Positions 37,801 to 49,052 of a stretch of 64,000 nt of DNA are shown piece after piece; positions within the stretch are counted from its first letter, which is position 1; each line of letters opens with the position of its first letter. The stretch is from assembly GCA_900546665.1 (NCBI GenBank), contig URDY01000010.1:1-64000 (forward strand), given 5' to 3'. The notes under the pieces are model-generated. The model did not search any database. It saw only the letters and a list, made by a program, of their open reading frames with translations, and was not told where the DNA came from. A program made the translations under genes and the position numbers. Source of the stretch: an uncultured Paraprevotella sp. (GTDB lineage: Bacteria; Bacteroidota; Bacteroidia; Bacteroidales; Bacteroidaceae).

Positions 37801-38911
37801 TATTTTTGAACGTTTCTATTCAGGTAATGGCGGAGATTATGTCGGAACCGGTATAGGACTGAATCTGACCAAATTGCTTGTTGAACTTCACGAGGGTGAA
37901 ATTAAGGTGGAAGACAATCCTGCAGGAAAAGGAAGCAGATTCGTAGTCAGAATGCCGCAGACTTTGCAGATGTTGGAAGGTATAGTTGATGATTCTTTGC
38001 CAGAAGCCAGTTATTCTTTGCCACCTAAACCCGAACATGTGGTGGAAACAGGAGAAAGTCTGGTCAGTGAAAAGACGACTCAGAAGAAGTTGTATAATGT
38101 GATGATCGTAGAGGATGAAGCGGCTATCCGTCGTTATTTGCGGAATGAACTTTCGATAAAATGTAAAGTGATAGAAACGGCCAATGGACAGGAAGCATGG
38201 GACTATATCATTCAGAATCCTGAACGGGTGGATCTGGTGGTCAGTGATGTGATGATGCCGGTAATGGATGGTATTACACTTTGTCAGAAAATCAAGACCA
38301 ATTTCAATACCAACCATATTTCTGTAGTGTTGCTTTCTGCAAAAAATGATGATGCGGATAAGTTGAAGGGATTGAATATGGGAGCAGATGCTTATATGAC
38401 CAAACCGTTCAATATAGATGTGTTGTGTCAGACGGTGAATAATTTGTTGGAGAGTCGTCATCGCCTTCAAGGCAAATTGGCCGTAACGTCCAGTCAGGAA
38501 GAAAATATGGAAAAGATAGAATTGACTTCTCCGGATGAAAGACTGATGGAACGTCTGATGAAAGTGATAAATGAGAATATTTCGAATCCGGATTTGAATG
38601 TAGAGTTTATATCGGATAAGGTAGGTATAAGCCGTGTGCATTTGCATCGTCGTCTGAAAGAAATGACGAGTCTGACACCGCGTGACTTTATCCGCAATAT
38701 CAGACTTTCTCAGGCAGCCAAGTTACTTTCAGACAAACACCTGGACATTACGGATGTAAGTGTGGCTACGGGATTCAAGTCAGTGTCTACATTCTCGACG
38801 TGTTTCAAGACTTATTATGGTATGACGCCTACGGAGTATATGCGAAAGAATACCAAAAGCAAAGAAGAAAATGATGAAAATAAATCTTCTGTAACAGAAA
38901 ACCAGGAGTAG
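34838..38911 (+). CDS. Hybrid two-component system regulator (HTCS) of the xylan locus
   Basis: A 1357-residue inner-membrane protein combining sensor and regulator. A signal peptide (residues 1-22) is followed by a large periplasmic sensor with repeated beta-propeller units (for example WICTQYGLNRFDG, VWVGVYWKGVWVM, IWAGTNVGMSSFDP) and a Y_Y_Y domain (about 690-765). A transmembrane segment lies at about 771-792. The kinase core shows HEIRTP with His826, an N box near 938 (NLLSNAFKFTSDGG) and G boxes near 974 and 1005. The receiver domain starts at about 1089 (MIVEDEA) with phospho-acceptor Asp1137. An AraC-type DNA-binding domain ends the protein. In characterised cases the periplasmic propeller binds an oligosaccharide of the target glycan and turns on the susCD operon. 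Here the ligand is probably a xylan oligosaccharide (inference). Confidence 0.97.
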   Translation: MKLNKFLALAFLLWVSLFVYAQSPVSFTSDQGLSNTCIRSMKQDSRKNVWICTQYGLNRFDGAKMNVYHYKSDEKGSLGHDNTTCVLEQEPGKILVGLEIGVQSYSYDTDEFTDIPLISWKGDTIKAHVVSMTKLSDGTVYVCTAGYGLFVLKEEKGLEKLLEINTFPQSVPPLQIMEDRQKRIWALYPSGMVYCRVNGKFHPVGTYKSGSRLCESSSGRIYLASVYGGLRVYSEADCQFHEVDETSKQYVIASVTAAPNGILFISTDGNGLKVYDEKTGKIEQSNIRTYEYNLATSNVKDAMMDADGNVWVGVYWKGVWVMPNTATSFEYIGRRSVHKNTLGTNCVTAITGDGKGALWVATDHCGVYHLAADGTSSVHFKPELVSGMPSTVMSLMEDSDGSLWLGSSWAGVAKMNKETGECTNLGEWVKGGERIKNAYTMVEDKHKNIWIGSMVDGLYCYTRETGELIHYLPLDNSRLKYPYHLLYNAYVRALLVNENYLYVGSADGLQVFLCEGNRLKHVGRYLKKFGINDMKITPDRKIWFASTEGLGFLDLNNKTVTVYTVKDGLPCNSISSIELAPDGKIWAGTNVGMSSFDPVKKNFENYYINDGLQGNEFSAKASYSLNGHLYFGGINGLTFFRPSEVEKREDIGKLELRLIDFYVNGKPVHVGDRSGYYKIIDSWFPMVKEVNLSHQDRSFAIELSTMNFNSRCVIYYSINSGDWMAVGDGQNRISFIKMEPGTYHIRIKADAYGKMSDVKEVKVIIHPAWYLSGGAICVYVVLLIVASYIVYLQIKDKLETKRMLEKHRQAEELNEARIQFFMNISHEIRTPMTLILGPLMKLMKMDTDKIHQRNYSLIYQNSQRILRLINQLMDARKIEKGQFSLKYHKVELVGFINNLYELFETTANNRHITFRFIHEMDKLEVCIDPQNFDKVVMNLLSNAFKFTSDGGEITIELQDVEGQQTQERDFVLMVTDSGVGISNVDKKRIFERFYSGNGGDYVGTGIGLNLTKLLVELHEGEIKVEDNPAGKGSRFVVRMPQTLQMLEGIVDDSLPEASYSLPPKPEHVVETGESLVSEKTTQKKLYNVMIVEDEAAIRRYLRNELSIKCKVIETANGQEAWDYIIQNPERVDLVVSDVMMPVMDGITLCQKIKTNFNTNHISVVLLSAKNDDADKLKGLNMGADAYMTKPFNIDVLCQTVNNLLESRHRLQGKLAVTSSQEENMEKIELTSPDERLMERLMKVINENISNPDLNVEFISDKVGISRVHLHRRLKEMTSLTPRDFIRNIRLSQAAKLLSDKHLDITDVSVATGFKSVSTFSTCFKTYYGMTPTEYMRKNTKSKEENDENKSSVTENQE

Positions 38912-38969
38912 TATACCTGATAAAAAAAATCCGTAACGAATTAAAAACTGAAATAGACTGTTTGCGTAG

Positions 38970-38977
38970 TATTTTTG
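38970..38977 (+). promoter_or_regulatory. Candidate -7 box ahead of the frameshifted secreted protein
   Basis: TATTTTTG followed by CC matches the consensus. Expected transcript start is near 38984, about 17-29 nt before the two possible start codons at 39001 and 39013. Confidence 0.45.
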
Positions 38978-39000
38978 CCATGCAATTTTGTTAAATTTAA

Positions 39001-39774
39001 ATGTATGGTAAAATGCTACGAAAAATTTTAATTTTGGTTATTCTTGTCCTGGGGATAGGGATAAATGGTTATGCAAAGCGGTTTAATGCAGATATAAATG
39101 CAGTTACTGCGACTGAAAATGCACAATGGGATAGTAGTCTCAGATCTTTTTCATGGACTGCTAATGAAGCTTATATAGATATACCGGTAACATTGACTGA
39201 TGTATCTTCTTGTTCGCGTTTGGTCGTGGAAGTTTCAGAAGTTAATAATGGTCCCTTTACAATAGAACTGGTGAAGGAAGATGGAACGCTTTTGGACGGA
39301 ATTACGAATTATTATTATGCACCATCAACAAAAACGATAGATCTTACAGCTTTTGAAGTTCATTCTCAAATGATTAAGGCTGTACGTTTTGTCAGTAAGA
39401 GTAATGAAGGTAATATAAAAACAGGAGATATATATCTGGTACAGCCTTTGAAACTGAATTTTGATGAGTCAGGAAAAGCTTACCTTTATCCTCAGGATTT
39501 TATTGACGGGGTTTCCGGTTTGGCAATGACGGAAGATGGTGTTGTTTCTAAGGATAATGCCGGAGAAGCCAAAATCACAATTGATTTTGGGGAAGCTGTG
39601 GATTTGTCTGGAGTGGCCAGTATTGTTACAGATGTAAACATGTCGTCTGAAGAAGGATATACTGATCTGGTTTTGAGTACGACTATTCTTAATGCTAATA
39701 ATATAGCGGTTAATTCTTGGTATACCAGCAAATATAATATTGTCTATAATGACGAATTAATGTACAGACAATAA
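39001..39774 (+). pseudogene. 5' part of a frameshifted secreted binding-type protein
   Basis: A 257-residue frame with a signal sequence (MLRKILILVILVLGIGINGYA from an ATG at 39013; 39001 is the longer start). It holds one complete beta-sandwich module (WTANEAYIDIPVTLTDVSSCSRLVVEV, VRFVSKSNEGNIKTGDIYLV), of the type that binds carbohydrates in secreted Bacteroidetes enzymes. Part of a second module begins at LNFDESGKAYLYPQ. The frame stops abruptly at 39772-39774, in the middle of that module. The protein continues in another frame from about 39775. Function is unknown; a glycan-binding role is inferred from module type and from its place between the regulator and the enzyme block. Confidence 0.7.
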
Positions 39775-39779
39775 GTTAT

Positions 39780-41125
39780 AATTTTGATTCAGCTAAGACT
39801 GGAAAAATGAAGATTAATTCCATTTGTTTTACTGCAGGCTTTATTACTGCGGTTAAAGGAGATGAAATTTGTCTGAATGATCTGCCTTTCTACGTAAAAA
39901 ACGCAGAAGGAAAATTTAATGAAACAACCAACCCTACATGGAATATCAATATGTTGGCAGCAGAAGTATATGGCAGTTGTGTCAATGTACAGAACTGTGA
40001 TGCCTATACGGATGTTAGTGCTTATGAATCTATACGTTTGTATGCAACTCAGGGAGGTGATCATTTACGTTTTTGGTTTTTTAATTCGGATAATTCAAAT
40101 ATAGAGACTTTTTATGCTCAGAAAGTAGAAAATAAAGATTATATGCTGGTTGATATATCAGCTGTTAAGGAAAAGTGTGGAGGAAAAGCTTATTTGATCG
40201 GTGCAAAAACAGATAATGGACCTTCAGCTTATGTGACCAATATAGCTGTAGTTAGGTATGGAGTAAAATCAGACTATAATATTTCCGGTTTTGGATTGTT
40301 GACCAATTCTGTTCAAAATGCTTTGTCAGACGTATCTGCTACTTGTATAGATGTGACAGGTTTGACTAATGCCATACCTTTGAATCTGGTCTCGGTCAAT
40401 CCCAACTGTCTGTTTATTGCTTCCAATGCTTCAACATTGAGTAATACGGAGAATGTAGTGGTCAAGGGAGAGAATGGTAATGTTTGTGAGAGGTTGTATC
40501 TTGATACGGCTTATCCTTTCAGTGTACCCTATGATTTTACAGCTCAGACAGCTTCTGCTTCAAAGACTGTATCTGATGCCGGTTTTGCAACATTTGTACT
40601 TCCTTATACTTGTGTCGTACCGGAAAAAGTTAAAGCATACGCCATCCATTCAGTAAAGGGAAGTGACTTGGAATGTACATTGCTTGATCAGATCAATGCC
40701 AATGAACCGGTTTTGCTGTCTGAAAAAGGAGAATATTCGTTTGTTGCCGAAAATGTGGATATAAAGTCTGCTGAAGTTCCTCAGAATGGAAAGTTGGTGG
40801 GATCTTATATAGCTACAACAGCGCCAAAAGGTAGCTATGTACTTCAGAAGCAGAATGACGTTGTCGCATTTTATAAGGTAGCCGAGGATAATACGCAGCA
40901 GGTTGTGCCTTTTAGCGCTTACCTTGTTTTGGATGAGGCTGATGCAAACCGTTTGACAATATCTTTGGATCAGACAACGTCTTTGACCAATTCCAATGCG
41001 GATGGTGTAGTGACGATAGAAGCAGTCTATGATCTGACAGGAACACAGCGTAATGCTATGCAGCGAGGCATTAATATAGTGTGAAACTGTCGGACGGAAG
41101 TGTGAGAAAAATAATAGTTAAGTAA
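39780..41125 (+). pseudogene. 3' part of the frameshifted secreted protein, with a second break near its end
   Basis: The frame is open from about 39775 and shows an ATG at 39807 but no signal peptide there. It holds the rest of the second module, a third similar beta-sandwich (DVSAYESIRLYATQGGDHLRFWFFN), a Bacteroidetes surface-protein module (NPNCLFIASNASTLS, GFATFVLPYTCVVPEKVKAYAIHS, LVGSYIATTAPKGSYVLQK) and the tail EAVYDLTGTQRNAMQRGINIV. It stops at 41082-41084. Dropping two bases (the repeated TG at about 41080-41083) restores KLSDGSVRKIIVK and a stop at 41123-41125, which matches the tail of neighbouring proteins. So two frameshifts interrupt the ancestral gene, unless they are sequencing errors. 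Confidence 0.75.
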
Positions 41126-41145
41126 TCTTATAAAGCAAATAATTC

Positions 41146-41307
41146 ATGAAAAGGATTTATATAACACCAAAAGTAGAGTGTAATGATTGGGAAATAAAAG
41201 AAACGATTCTGGCAGCTTCCATGCCGGGAGTAAATGATGATGTTTCTTCAGATGTCAATCAGCCCAACCTGTCCAATAAGGAAGTTTGGGAAGATGGCCT
41301 ATGGTAG
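41146..41307 (+). CDS. Small 53-residue protein of the Bacteroidales short-ORF type
   Basis: The frame starts MKRIYITPKVECNDWE and ends WEDGLW. The opening (basic residue, then Y-I-T-P-K-V-E) and the internal LAAS followed by an acidic, Asp/Ser-rich half resemble short proteins frequent in Bacteroides and Prevotella genomes, which have no assigned function. There is no lipobox and no transmembrane segment. It follows the reconstructed stop of the broken gene by 20 bp and is followed 50 bp later by a strong terminator, so it appears to be the last gene of that transcript. Confidence 0.6.
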   Translation: MKRIYITPKVECNDWEIKETILAASMPGVNDDVSSDVNQPNLSNKEVWEDGLW

Positions 41308-41358
41308 GATGAAAGCAGTAGATTGTTTTTTCATATAATTAGTTTAGATTCGTGGTAG

Positions 41359-41395
41359 ACCGTGCTGAAAAGTGATTTTTCGGCACGGTTTTTTA
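41359..41395 (+). terminator. Strong intrinsic terminator after the small protein
   Basis: Thirteen-bp arms 41359-41371 and 41377-41389 (ACCGTGCTGAAAA and its complement with one G-U pair), a 5-nt loop, then five Ts. A classical rho-independent terminator. Confidence 0.9.
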
Positions 41396-41458
41396 TGATT
41401 TGATACATATCCGAAAAAGTCTGTTACGAATAAATAATTCTTTGCTTATAATTCCATG

Positions 41459-41466
41459 TATTTTTG
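41459..41466 (+). promoter_or_regulatory. Promoter -7 box of the enzyme block
   Basis: TATTTTTG followed by CA is a full consensus match. It lies about 90 bp before the GH5-GH43 start codon and immediately after the upstream terminator, so it marks the start of a new transcription unit. A TTTG at 41441-41444 is nearby but closer than the usual -33 spacing. Confidence 0.5.
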
Positions 41467-41554
41467 CAATAGTATTAATGTGTTTCCGGTTTGATGAAAC
41501 ATTCCGGGATTTCAAAGTGAGTACCTGAACAAGCAAGTGTGAAAAATATATGAT

Positions 41555-44500
41555 ATGAAACCGAACCTTAAATCTTTAATCGTTTTTATGATGCTGTTTG
41601 TTGCGGCATCAGCTATGAAAGCACAGTATGGACAGATGCCTCCTCTGCATGTGGATGGCAAGTATCTGAAAGATCCTCATGGCAACATCGTGAATCTTCA
41701 TGGCGTCATGGATACGCCCAATCCTTATTTTAATAATTACAGGTGGGGAGATAAATGCGACAATACAACGCTTAGGAAATGTCGTACCTATTTTGACAAA
41801 CTGTTTACAGCCATTACTGATACGGCACAAGGGGCGTGGTGTAACATCTTCAGGCTTCATCTGGATCCGTGTTGGACGAACGACCCGAACAAGGCGCAGA
41901 CGGGTGAAGCTACCGGCGAAGCCAATATCAGCCGATACAGCAGGGCGCGTCTGAACAATTATCTTCGTCTGCTGTTTTATCCCATAGCAGAATCAGCAAT
42001 GGATCATGGGCTGTATGTGGTGATGCGTCCGCCCGGAGTATGTCCAGAGGTTATTCAGGTGGGAGGTGAATATCAGAAGTATCTGCTTGACGTATGGGAT
42101 GTGGTCAGCCGTAATGATTCCGTGAAAAAATACGCCGGACAGATTTCCTTGGAATTGGCCAATGAACCCATTACCTGTCTGGATGAAGAGGGTAAAGAAT
42201 CACCTCGGGCTCTTTATGATTTCTTCCAGCCCATTGTGGATATGATCCGTGCGAACGGCTATACGGGTGTGTTATGGATTCCCGGTACGGGATATCAGTC
42301 CAAATATGAAAGTTTTGCCGTCCATCCCATTGAGGGTTACAATATAGGATATGCCGTACATACTTATCCCGGATGGTATGGAGCCGATGATGAGAATTAT
42401 GACCATGACGCTTTCATCGAACAGTGGGGAAAACAGGTGCCTGTTGCTGCTACAAACCCGATATTGATTTCCGAAACGGACTGGAGTCCGGTAGTTAGTG
42501 TGGATGAAGACGGAAATACGAAAAATCACGGTACATGGGGAACCGCCAGTACTTCAAAGTGGGGTATGGCCTTCAAGTCAGTGCTCGACCATTATGGTAA
42601 TATCAGTATCACACTGACAGGTACTGCCGATTATATCGACATCGATGCGTACCTGGATGACAAAACAGTGACACCGGCTTTCGGCGGTAATCCGGAATGT
42701 TGTGCAAAAGCTTGTTTCGACTGGTATGCGGAATATGCCAAGGTGGATTGTCCACGGCCGGATTTTACTTATCAGTATACGGCAGACAATGGTGACGGCA
42801 CGTTTACCAATCCGCTGATCGGTGCGGATTTCCCTGATCCGGATATAATCCGCGTGGGAGACACCTATTATATGGTGAGTACTACGATGTTTTATTTTCC
42901 TGGTGCGACAATCCTGAAATCAAAGGATCTGGTTAACTGGACTTATTGCGCCAACCCGTTGCAGCAGATCAGTGCTTCGGCTCCTTATAATCTGGAGAAC
43001 GGACTCAATCATTATGCCGGCGGGCAGTGGGCGGCCAGTCTGAAATATCATGAGGGCCTGTTTTACCTGCATTTTGTGGCTTTCGATCATGAAAATGTCA
43101 AGGATGGAGGCGATTTCTTGCTTACCGCAGCTGATCCTGAGGGAGAATGGGAAATGAGGAAACTGGAGGGCTTTTATTATGATGCCGGACTTCTGTTTGA
43201 TGGAGATGACATCTATATTGCCCATGGTATTGATGAAATCAGTGTGACACAACTGGACAAGGATTTCAAAGCTGTCAAAACAGAAAAGGTGATCAGTGTG
43301 GGTAATGGATGTGAAGGTAGCCACATGTACCATATCGGTAACTATTATTATATCTATGCCACGTATGGCGGTACGGAAGGCAGTCAGACCATATTCCGTT
43401 CGGAGAGTCCTTTCGGGCCTTATGAAGAACATGAAGGACGCGTATTTGAAAAGCAGCATATCCATCAGGGCGGATTGGTGGAAACACAAACAGGTCAGTG
43501 GTGGACTATCTTGTTTAAGGATGCAGGGGCTGTGGGCCGTATACCTTATCTGGAACCGGTTGAATGGGTGGAAGGATGGCCGGTAATAGGGCAGAACGGT
43601 CTGGATGTGAGTCGTGATGGAGCCAAGTTTGACAAACCGAATGTGGGAATGGCTTATCCGCGGATGTATCTGCCTACGAACGATACGTTTACGGAACCTT
43701 CGCTGGGCAAGCAGTGGCAGTGGAACCATAACGCCGACGCAGCGTGCTGGTCGCTTTTCGATAACCCGGGGTCATTGCGCCTTTATACGGCTTCGGTAAC
43801 GGATGACTTCATGCAGGCACGCAATACGCTGACCCAACGCATTTTCAGTTACAATGCAGAAGGAACGCCTTCGGGCAATTATCGTGATTCTTACGGAACT
43901 GCACGTTTTGATCTGTCGGGAATGAGCGAAGGTGACGTTTGTGGATTGGGCGTGTTCCAGGATCCTTATGGATATGTCGGTGTGAGAATGACAGACGGTC
44001 AGCGTCGTCTGGTATTCTATCGCAGTGCTTATGACAAGGACGGAGGAATAGTGGAAGCAGAAGAAACAGTCGGTGACGTGTTGGACGGTGATATCGTGTA
44101 TCTGCGTGCAGTGGTGAATTTCGGTACAGCCAAGGTTCGGTTCTATTATAGTACGGACAACGTTGTTTATGTGCCCTTCGGCCAGGAATGGAGTATGGGA
44201 TATACATTGGATATATTTGTGGGAAACCGTTTTGCTCTCTTTAATTATGCCACGCAGGAAAAAGGTGGATATGTGGATATAGACTGGTTCTCTACGGAAC
44301 CGGATTTCAGTGAAGAGAAATATTATTCTGAAGGTACGCTGACTGTTTTCACTGAAGAAGATCTGACTATGGCTTCGCTGGCAGTGGCTGACGAACGGGT
44401 GGACATGATACCCGGACAGCGTAAGACTACGGATTTGACGGTTACATTCCAGTCCGGAAGAACGGAAAATGTGGGAGCCGTGTGTTGTTACGAAATGAGC

Positions 44501-45202
44501 AAGTCCGGCATCATCAGTCTGGAAAACGGTAATATGACTGCTCTGACTGACGGAATAGTAGAGGTGACGGCTTATTATACTGATTTTATGGGTAATACGG
44601 CTTCTGTGACTTATACGGTCTGTGTGGCGACATTCCCGTTGACAGAAAAAGGATTTAATCCGTCAATCTATGCGATCGGTTCGTTTGACGAAAAAACAGG
44701 GTGTCTGACTACCGGACAATGGGGATTTGGCGGATGGCAGTATGAAACAGGACTGGACTTGTCGGCTTATAAATACCTGGTGATCCGTTTGCATAAATCG
44801 GCTTCCTGTCAGCCTTCATTCCGTTTGTTTGATAACTCCAGTTATTGGTCAACTCCTTATATGTGCGACATGGGAGCTAAGACCGAAGCACGGATAGATT
44901 TGCAGAACATGATGAAGTCGGATGGTACGAAATGCGATCCTTCACATATTTATATAGCCGGATTCTGGACAACCGGATCAGGACCGCTTTATATCAAGGA
45001 GGTGTTCCTGAGTGACGACGGCATCCATCCATCTGCCATAGAGGCAGCAGAAGATAATGGCAGTATGGAAGGTCGTGTCATATCGGTGACTTATTATACG
45101 CCGTCGGGGCAGATGTATGCCACACCACAGCCTGGTATTAATATTGTGCGCCGGGTGATGGAAAACGGACGCGTAACAGTGAAAAAGGAATTATACAGAT
45201 AA
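41555..45202 (+). CDS. Bimodular GH5-GH43 glycoside hydrolase with accessory modules
   Basis: A 1215-residue secreted enzyme (signal MKPNLKSLIVFMMLFVAASAMKAQ). A GH5 barrel covers about residues 30-400: acid/base LANEPI (Glu204) and nucleophile ILISETDW (Glu307). A GH43 propeller follows from about 415 (ADFPDPDIIRV, AGLLFDGDDIYIAHG, GNGCEGSHMYHI), then its beta-sandwich partner with WQWNHN. After that come an Ig-like domain (about 960-1025), a jelly-roll module of the type seen in the broken gene upstream, and the shared tail PSGQMYATPQPGINIV. GH5 is probably a xylanase and GH43 a xylosidase or arabinofuranosidase; both are inferred from context, since the GH5 subfamily cannot be fixed by eye. 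It joins backbone cutting and debranching in one surface enzyme. Confidence 0.9.
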   Translation: MKPNLKSLIVFMMLFVAASAMKAQYGQMPPLHVDGKYLKDPHGNIVNLHGVMDTPNPYFNNYRWGDKCDNTTLRKCRTYFDKLFTAITDTAQGAWCNIFRLHLDPCWTNDPNKAQTGEATGEANISRYSRARLNNYLRLLFYPIAESAMDHGLYVVMRPPGVCPEVIQVGGEYQKYLLDVWDVVSRNDSVKKYAGQISLELANEPITCLDEEGKESPRALYDFFQPIVDMIRANGYTGVLWIPGTGYQSKYESFAVHPIEGYNIGYAVHTYPGWYGADDENYDHDAFIEQWGKQVPVAATNPILISETDWSPVVSVDEDGNTKNHGTWGTASTSKWGMAFKSVLDHYGNISITLTGTADYIDIDAYLDDKTVTPAFGGNPECCAKACFDWYAEYAKVDCPRPDFTYQYTADNGDGTFTNPLIGADFPDPDIIRVGDTYYMVSTTMFYFPGATILKSKDLVNWTYCANPLQQISASAPYNLENGLNHYAGGQWAASLKYHEGLFYLHFVAFDHENVKDGGDFLLTAADPEGEWEMRKLEGFYYDAGLLFDGDDIYIAHGIDEISVTQLDKDFKAVKTEKVISVGNGCEGSHMYHIGNYYYIYATYGGTEGSQTIFRSESPFGPYEEHEGRVFEKQHIHQGGLVETQTGQWWTILFKDAGAVGRIPYLEPVEWVEGWPVIGQNGLDVSRDGAKFDKPNVGMAYPRMYLPTNDTFTEPSLGKQWQWNHNADAACWSLFDNPGSLRLYTASVTDDFMQARNTLTQRIFSYNAEGTPSGNYRDSYGTARFDLSGMSEGDVCGLGVFQDPYGYVGVRMTDGQRRLVFYRSAYDKDGGIVEAEETVGDVLDGDIVYLRAVVNFGTAKVRFYYSTDNVVYVPFGQEWSMGYTLDIFVGNRFALFNYATQEKGGYVDIDWFSTEPDFSEEKYYSEGTLTVFTEEDLTMASLAVADERVDMIPGQRKTTDLTVTFQSGRTENVGAVCCYEMSKSGIISLENGNMTALTDGIVEVTAYYTDFMGNTASVTYTVCVATFPLTEKGFNPSIYAIGSFDEKTGCLTTGQWGFGGWQYETGLDLSAYKYLVIRLHKSASCQPSFRLFDNSSYWSTPYMCDMGAKTEARIDLQNMMKSDGTKCDPSHIYIAGFWTTGSGPLYIKEVFLSDDGIHPSAIEAAEDNGSMEGRVISVTYYTPSGQMYATPQPGINIVRRVMENGRVTVKKELYR

Positions 45203-45227
45203 CTCTTATTAAATATCAGATAGAACT

Positions 45228-46397
45228 ATGAAATACCAATCAGTATGGGGATGCCGCCGGTTGATGACTTGTGCGTGTCTGGCCTTGATGTCGGCCATGA
45301 CCGGTCCGGCTGTTCAGGCTCAGGAAGTACGCTCGGCTTATAACGTGCCGATGGCTGAATATCCCAAAGTGAATGAGAACCGCCAGGTCCTGTTCCGTAT
45401 AAAAGCACCTCAGGCTCAGGAAGTTCAAGTGGATATATGTGGCAAAAAATATCCGATGACCAAAGGAGCGGATGGTGTGTGGAGTGTGACGACAGATGCA
45501 TTGGTCGTAGGTTTTCATTATTATTTCCTGATTGTGGACGGCGTGTCAGTGACTGATCCTGCCAGTGACGGTTTTTATGGTTGCGGTCGGATGGCCAGTG
45601 CTGTGGAGATACCGGAAACGGCATCGGAGGCGGCTTACTATACCTATAACGAGAAGGTCGCTCACGGTCAGGTGCGTGAATGTCGTTATTATTCACGTAC
45701 GGAGAATCGTATGCGCCGGTGTTATGTTTATACGCCTGCCGATTATGATACGTCTGGAGACGAGACTTATCCCGTACTTTATCTTCAGCACGGTATGGGA
45801 GAAGATGAACGTGGTTGGCATCAACAGGGACGTATGGCTGATATCCTTGACAATCAGATTGCTGAAGGAAAATGCAAACCGATGGTCGTAGTGATGGATA
45901 ACGGGAATTGCAGTTATATCCATGGCGCACGGAAAGGAGAGTCAAGAGATGAATTCGGAGCTTCATTCCAGACTGTGATGCTTAATGATCTCATTCCTTA
46001 TGTGGAACAGACTTTCCGTGTGAAGACAGACCGTGACCACCGTGCCATGGCCGGATTGTCGTGGGGAGGACACCAGACATTGCAGGTGACGTTGTCCAAT
46101 CTGGACCGGTTTTCTCATATAGGGGTTTTCAGCGGTGCGATTTTCCTGCATGCGGGACAGCATATCCGTGAGGCGTACGGTGGAGCGCTGGCTGATTCCA
46201 CAGATTTCAATAACCGTGTCCATGCGTTCTTCATAGGACAGGGAACAGAAGAAAACATGCCGGGTGAAAGAATCAGCGCCATGTTGAATGAGGCCGGTAT
46301 CCGGCATGTGTATTACCGTTCGCCCGGTACACATCATGAATGGCTGACATGGCGCCGTTGTCTGAATGAATTTTTGCCTCTGTTGTTTCGTCAGTAA
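45228..46397 (+). CDS. CE1-type esterase (feruloyl or acetylxylan esterase)
   Basis: A 389-residue secreted alpha/beta-hydrolase. An N-terminal early-set (CBM48-like) domain (about 40-125, VNENRQVLFRIKAPQAQEVQVDI) precedes an esterase-D-like domain with YLQHGMGEDERGW and the nucleophile elbow GLSWGG (Ser278). A late His lies in GTHHEWLTW. This arrangement is that of Bacteroidetes CE1 enzymes that release ferulate or acetate from arabinoxylan. It begins 25 bp after the GH5-GH43 gene, in the same operon. Which ester it prefers cannot be decided from sequence. Confidence 0.9.
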   Translation: MKYQSVWGCRRLMTCACLALMSAMTGPAVQAQEVRSAYNVPMAEYPKVNENRQVLFRIKAPQAQEVQVDICGKKYPMTKGADGVWSVTTDALVVGFHYYFLIVDGVSVTDPASDGFYGCGRMASAVEIPETASEAAYYTYNEKVAHGQVRECRYYSRTENRMRRCYVYTPADYDTSGDETYPVLYLQHGMGEDERGWHQQGRMADILDNQIAEGKCKPMVVVMDNGNCSYIHGARKGESRDEFGASFQTVMLNDLIPYVEQTFRVKTDRDHRAMAGLSWGGHQTLQVTLSNLDRFSHIGVFSGAIFLHAGQHIREAYGGALADSTDFNNRVHAFFIGQGTEENMPGERISAMLNEAGIRHVYYRSPGTHHEWLTWRRCLNEFLPLLFRQ

Positions 46398-46454
46398 AAA
46401 GAAGGATCGGAGACAGTAACAGTTAATGATAAGGATCATAAAAACAAACAGGTT

Positions 46455-48972
<2,518 letters not shown>

Positions 48973-49052
48973 ATGCAACCGGGGGGAGGTTGTTCCTCGG
49001 GGAAGGACTAAACGGGAACTTGACAAGAATAATCTTAAGGAAAATACATCAA

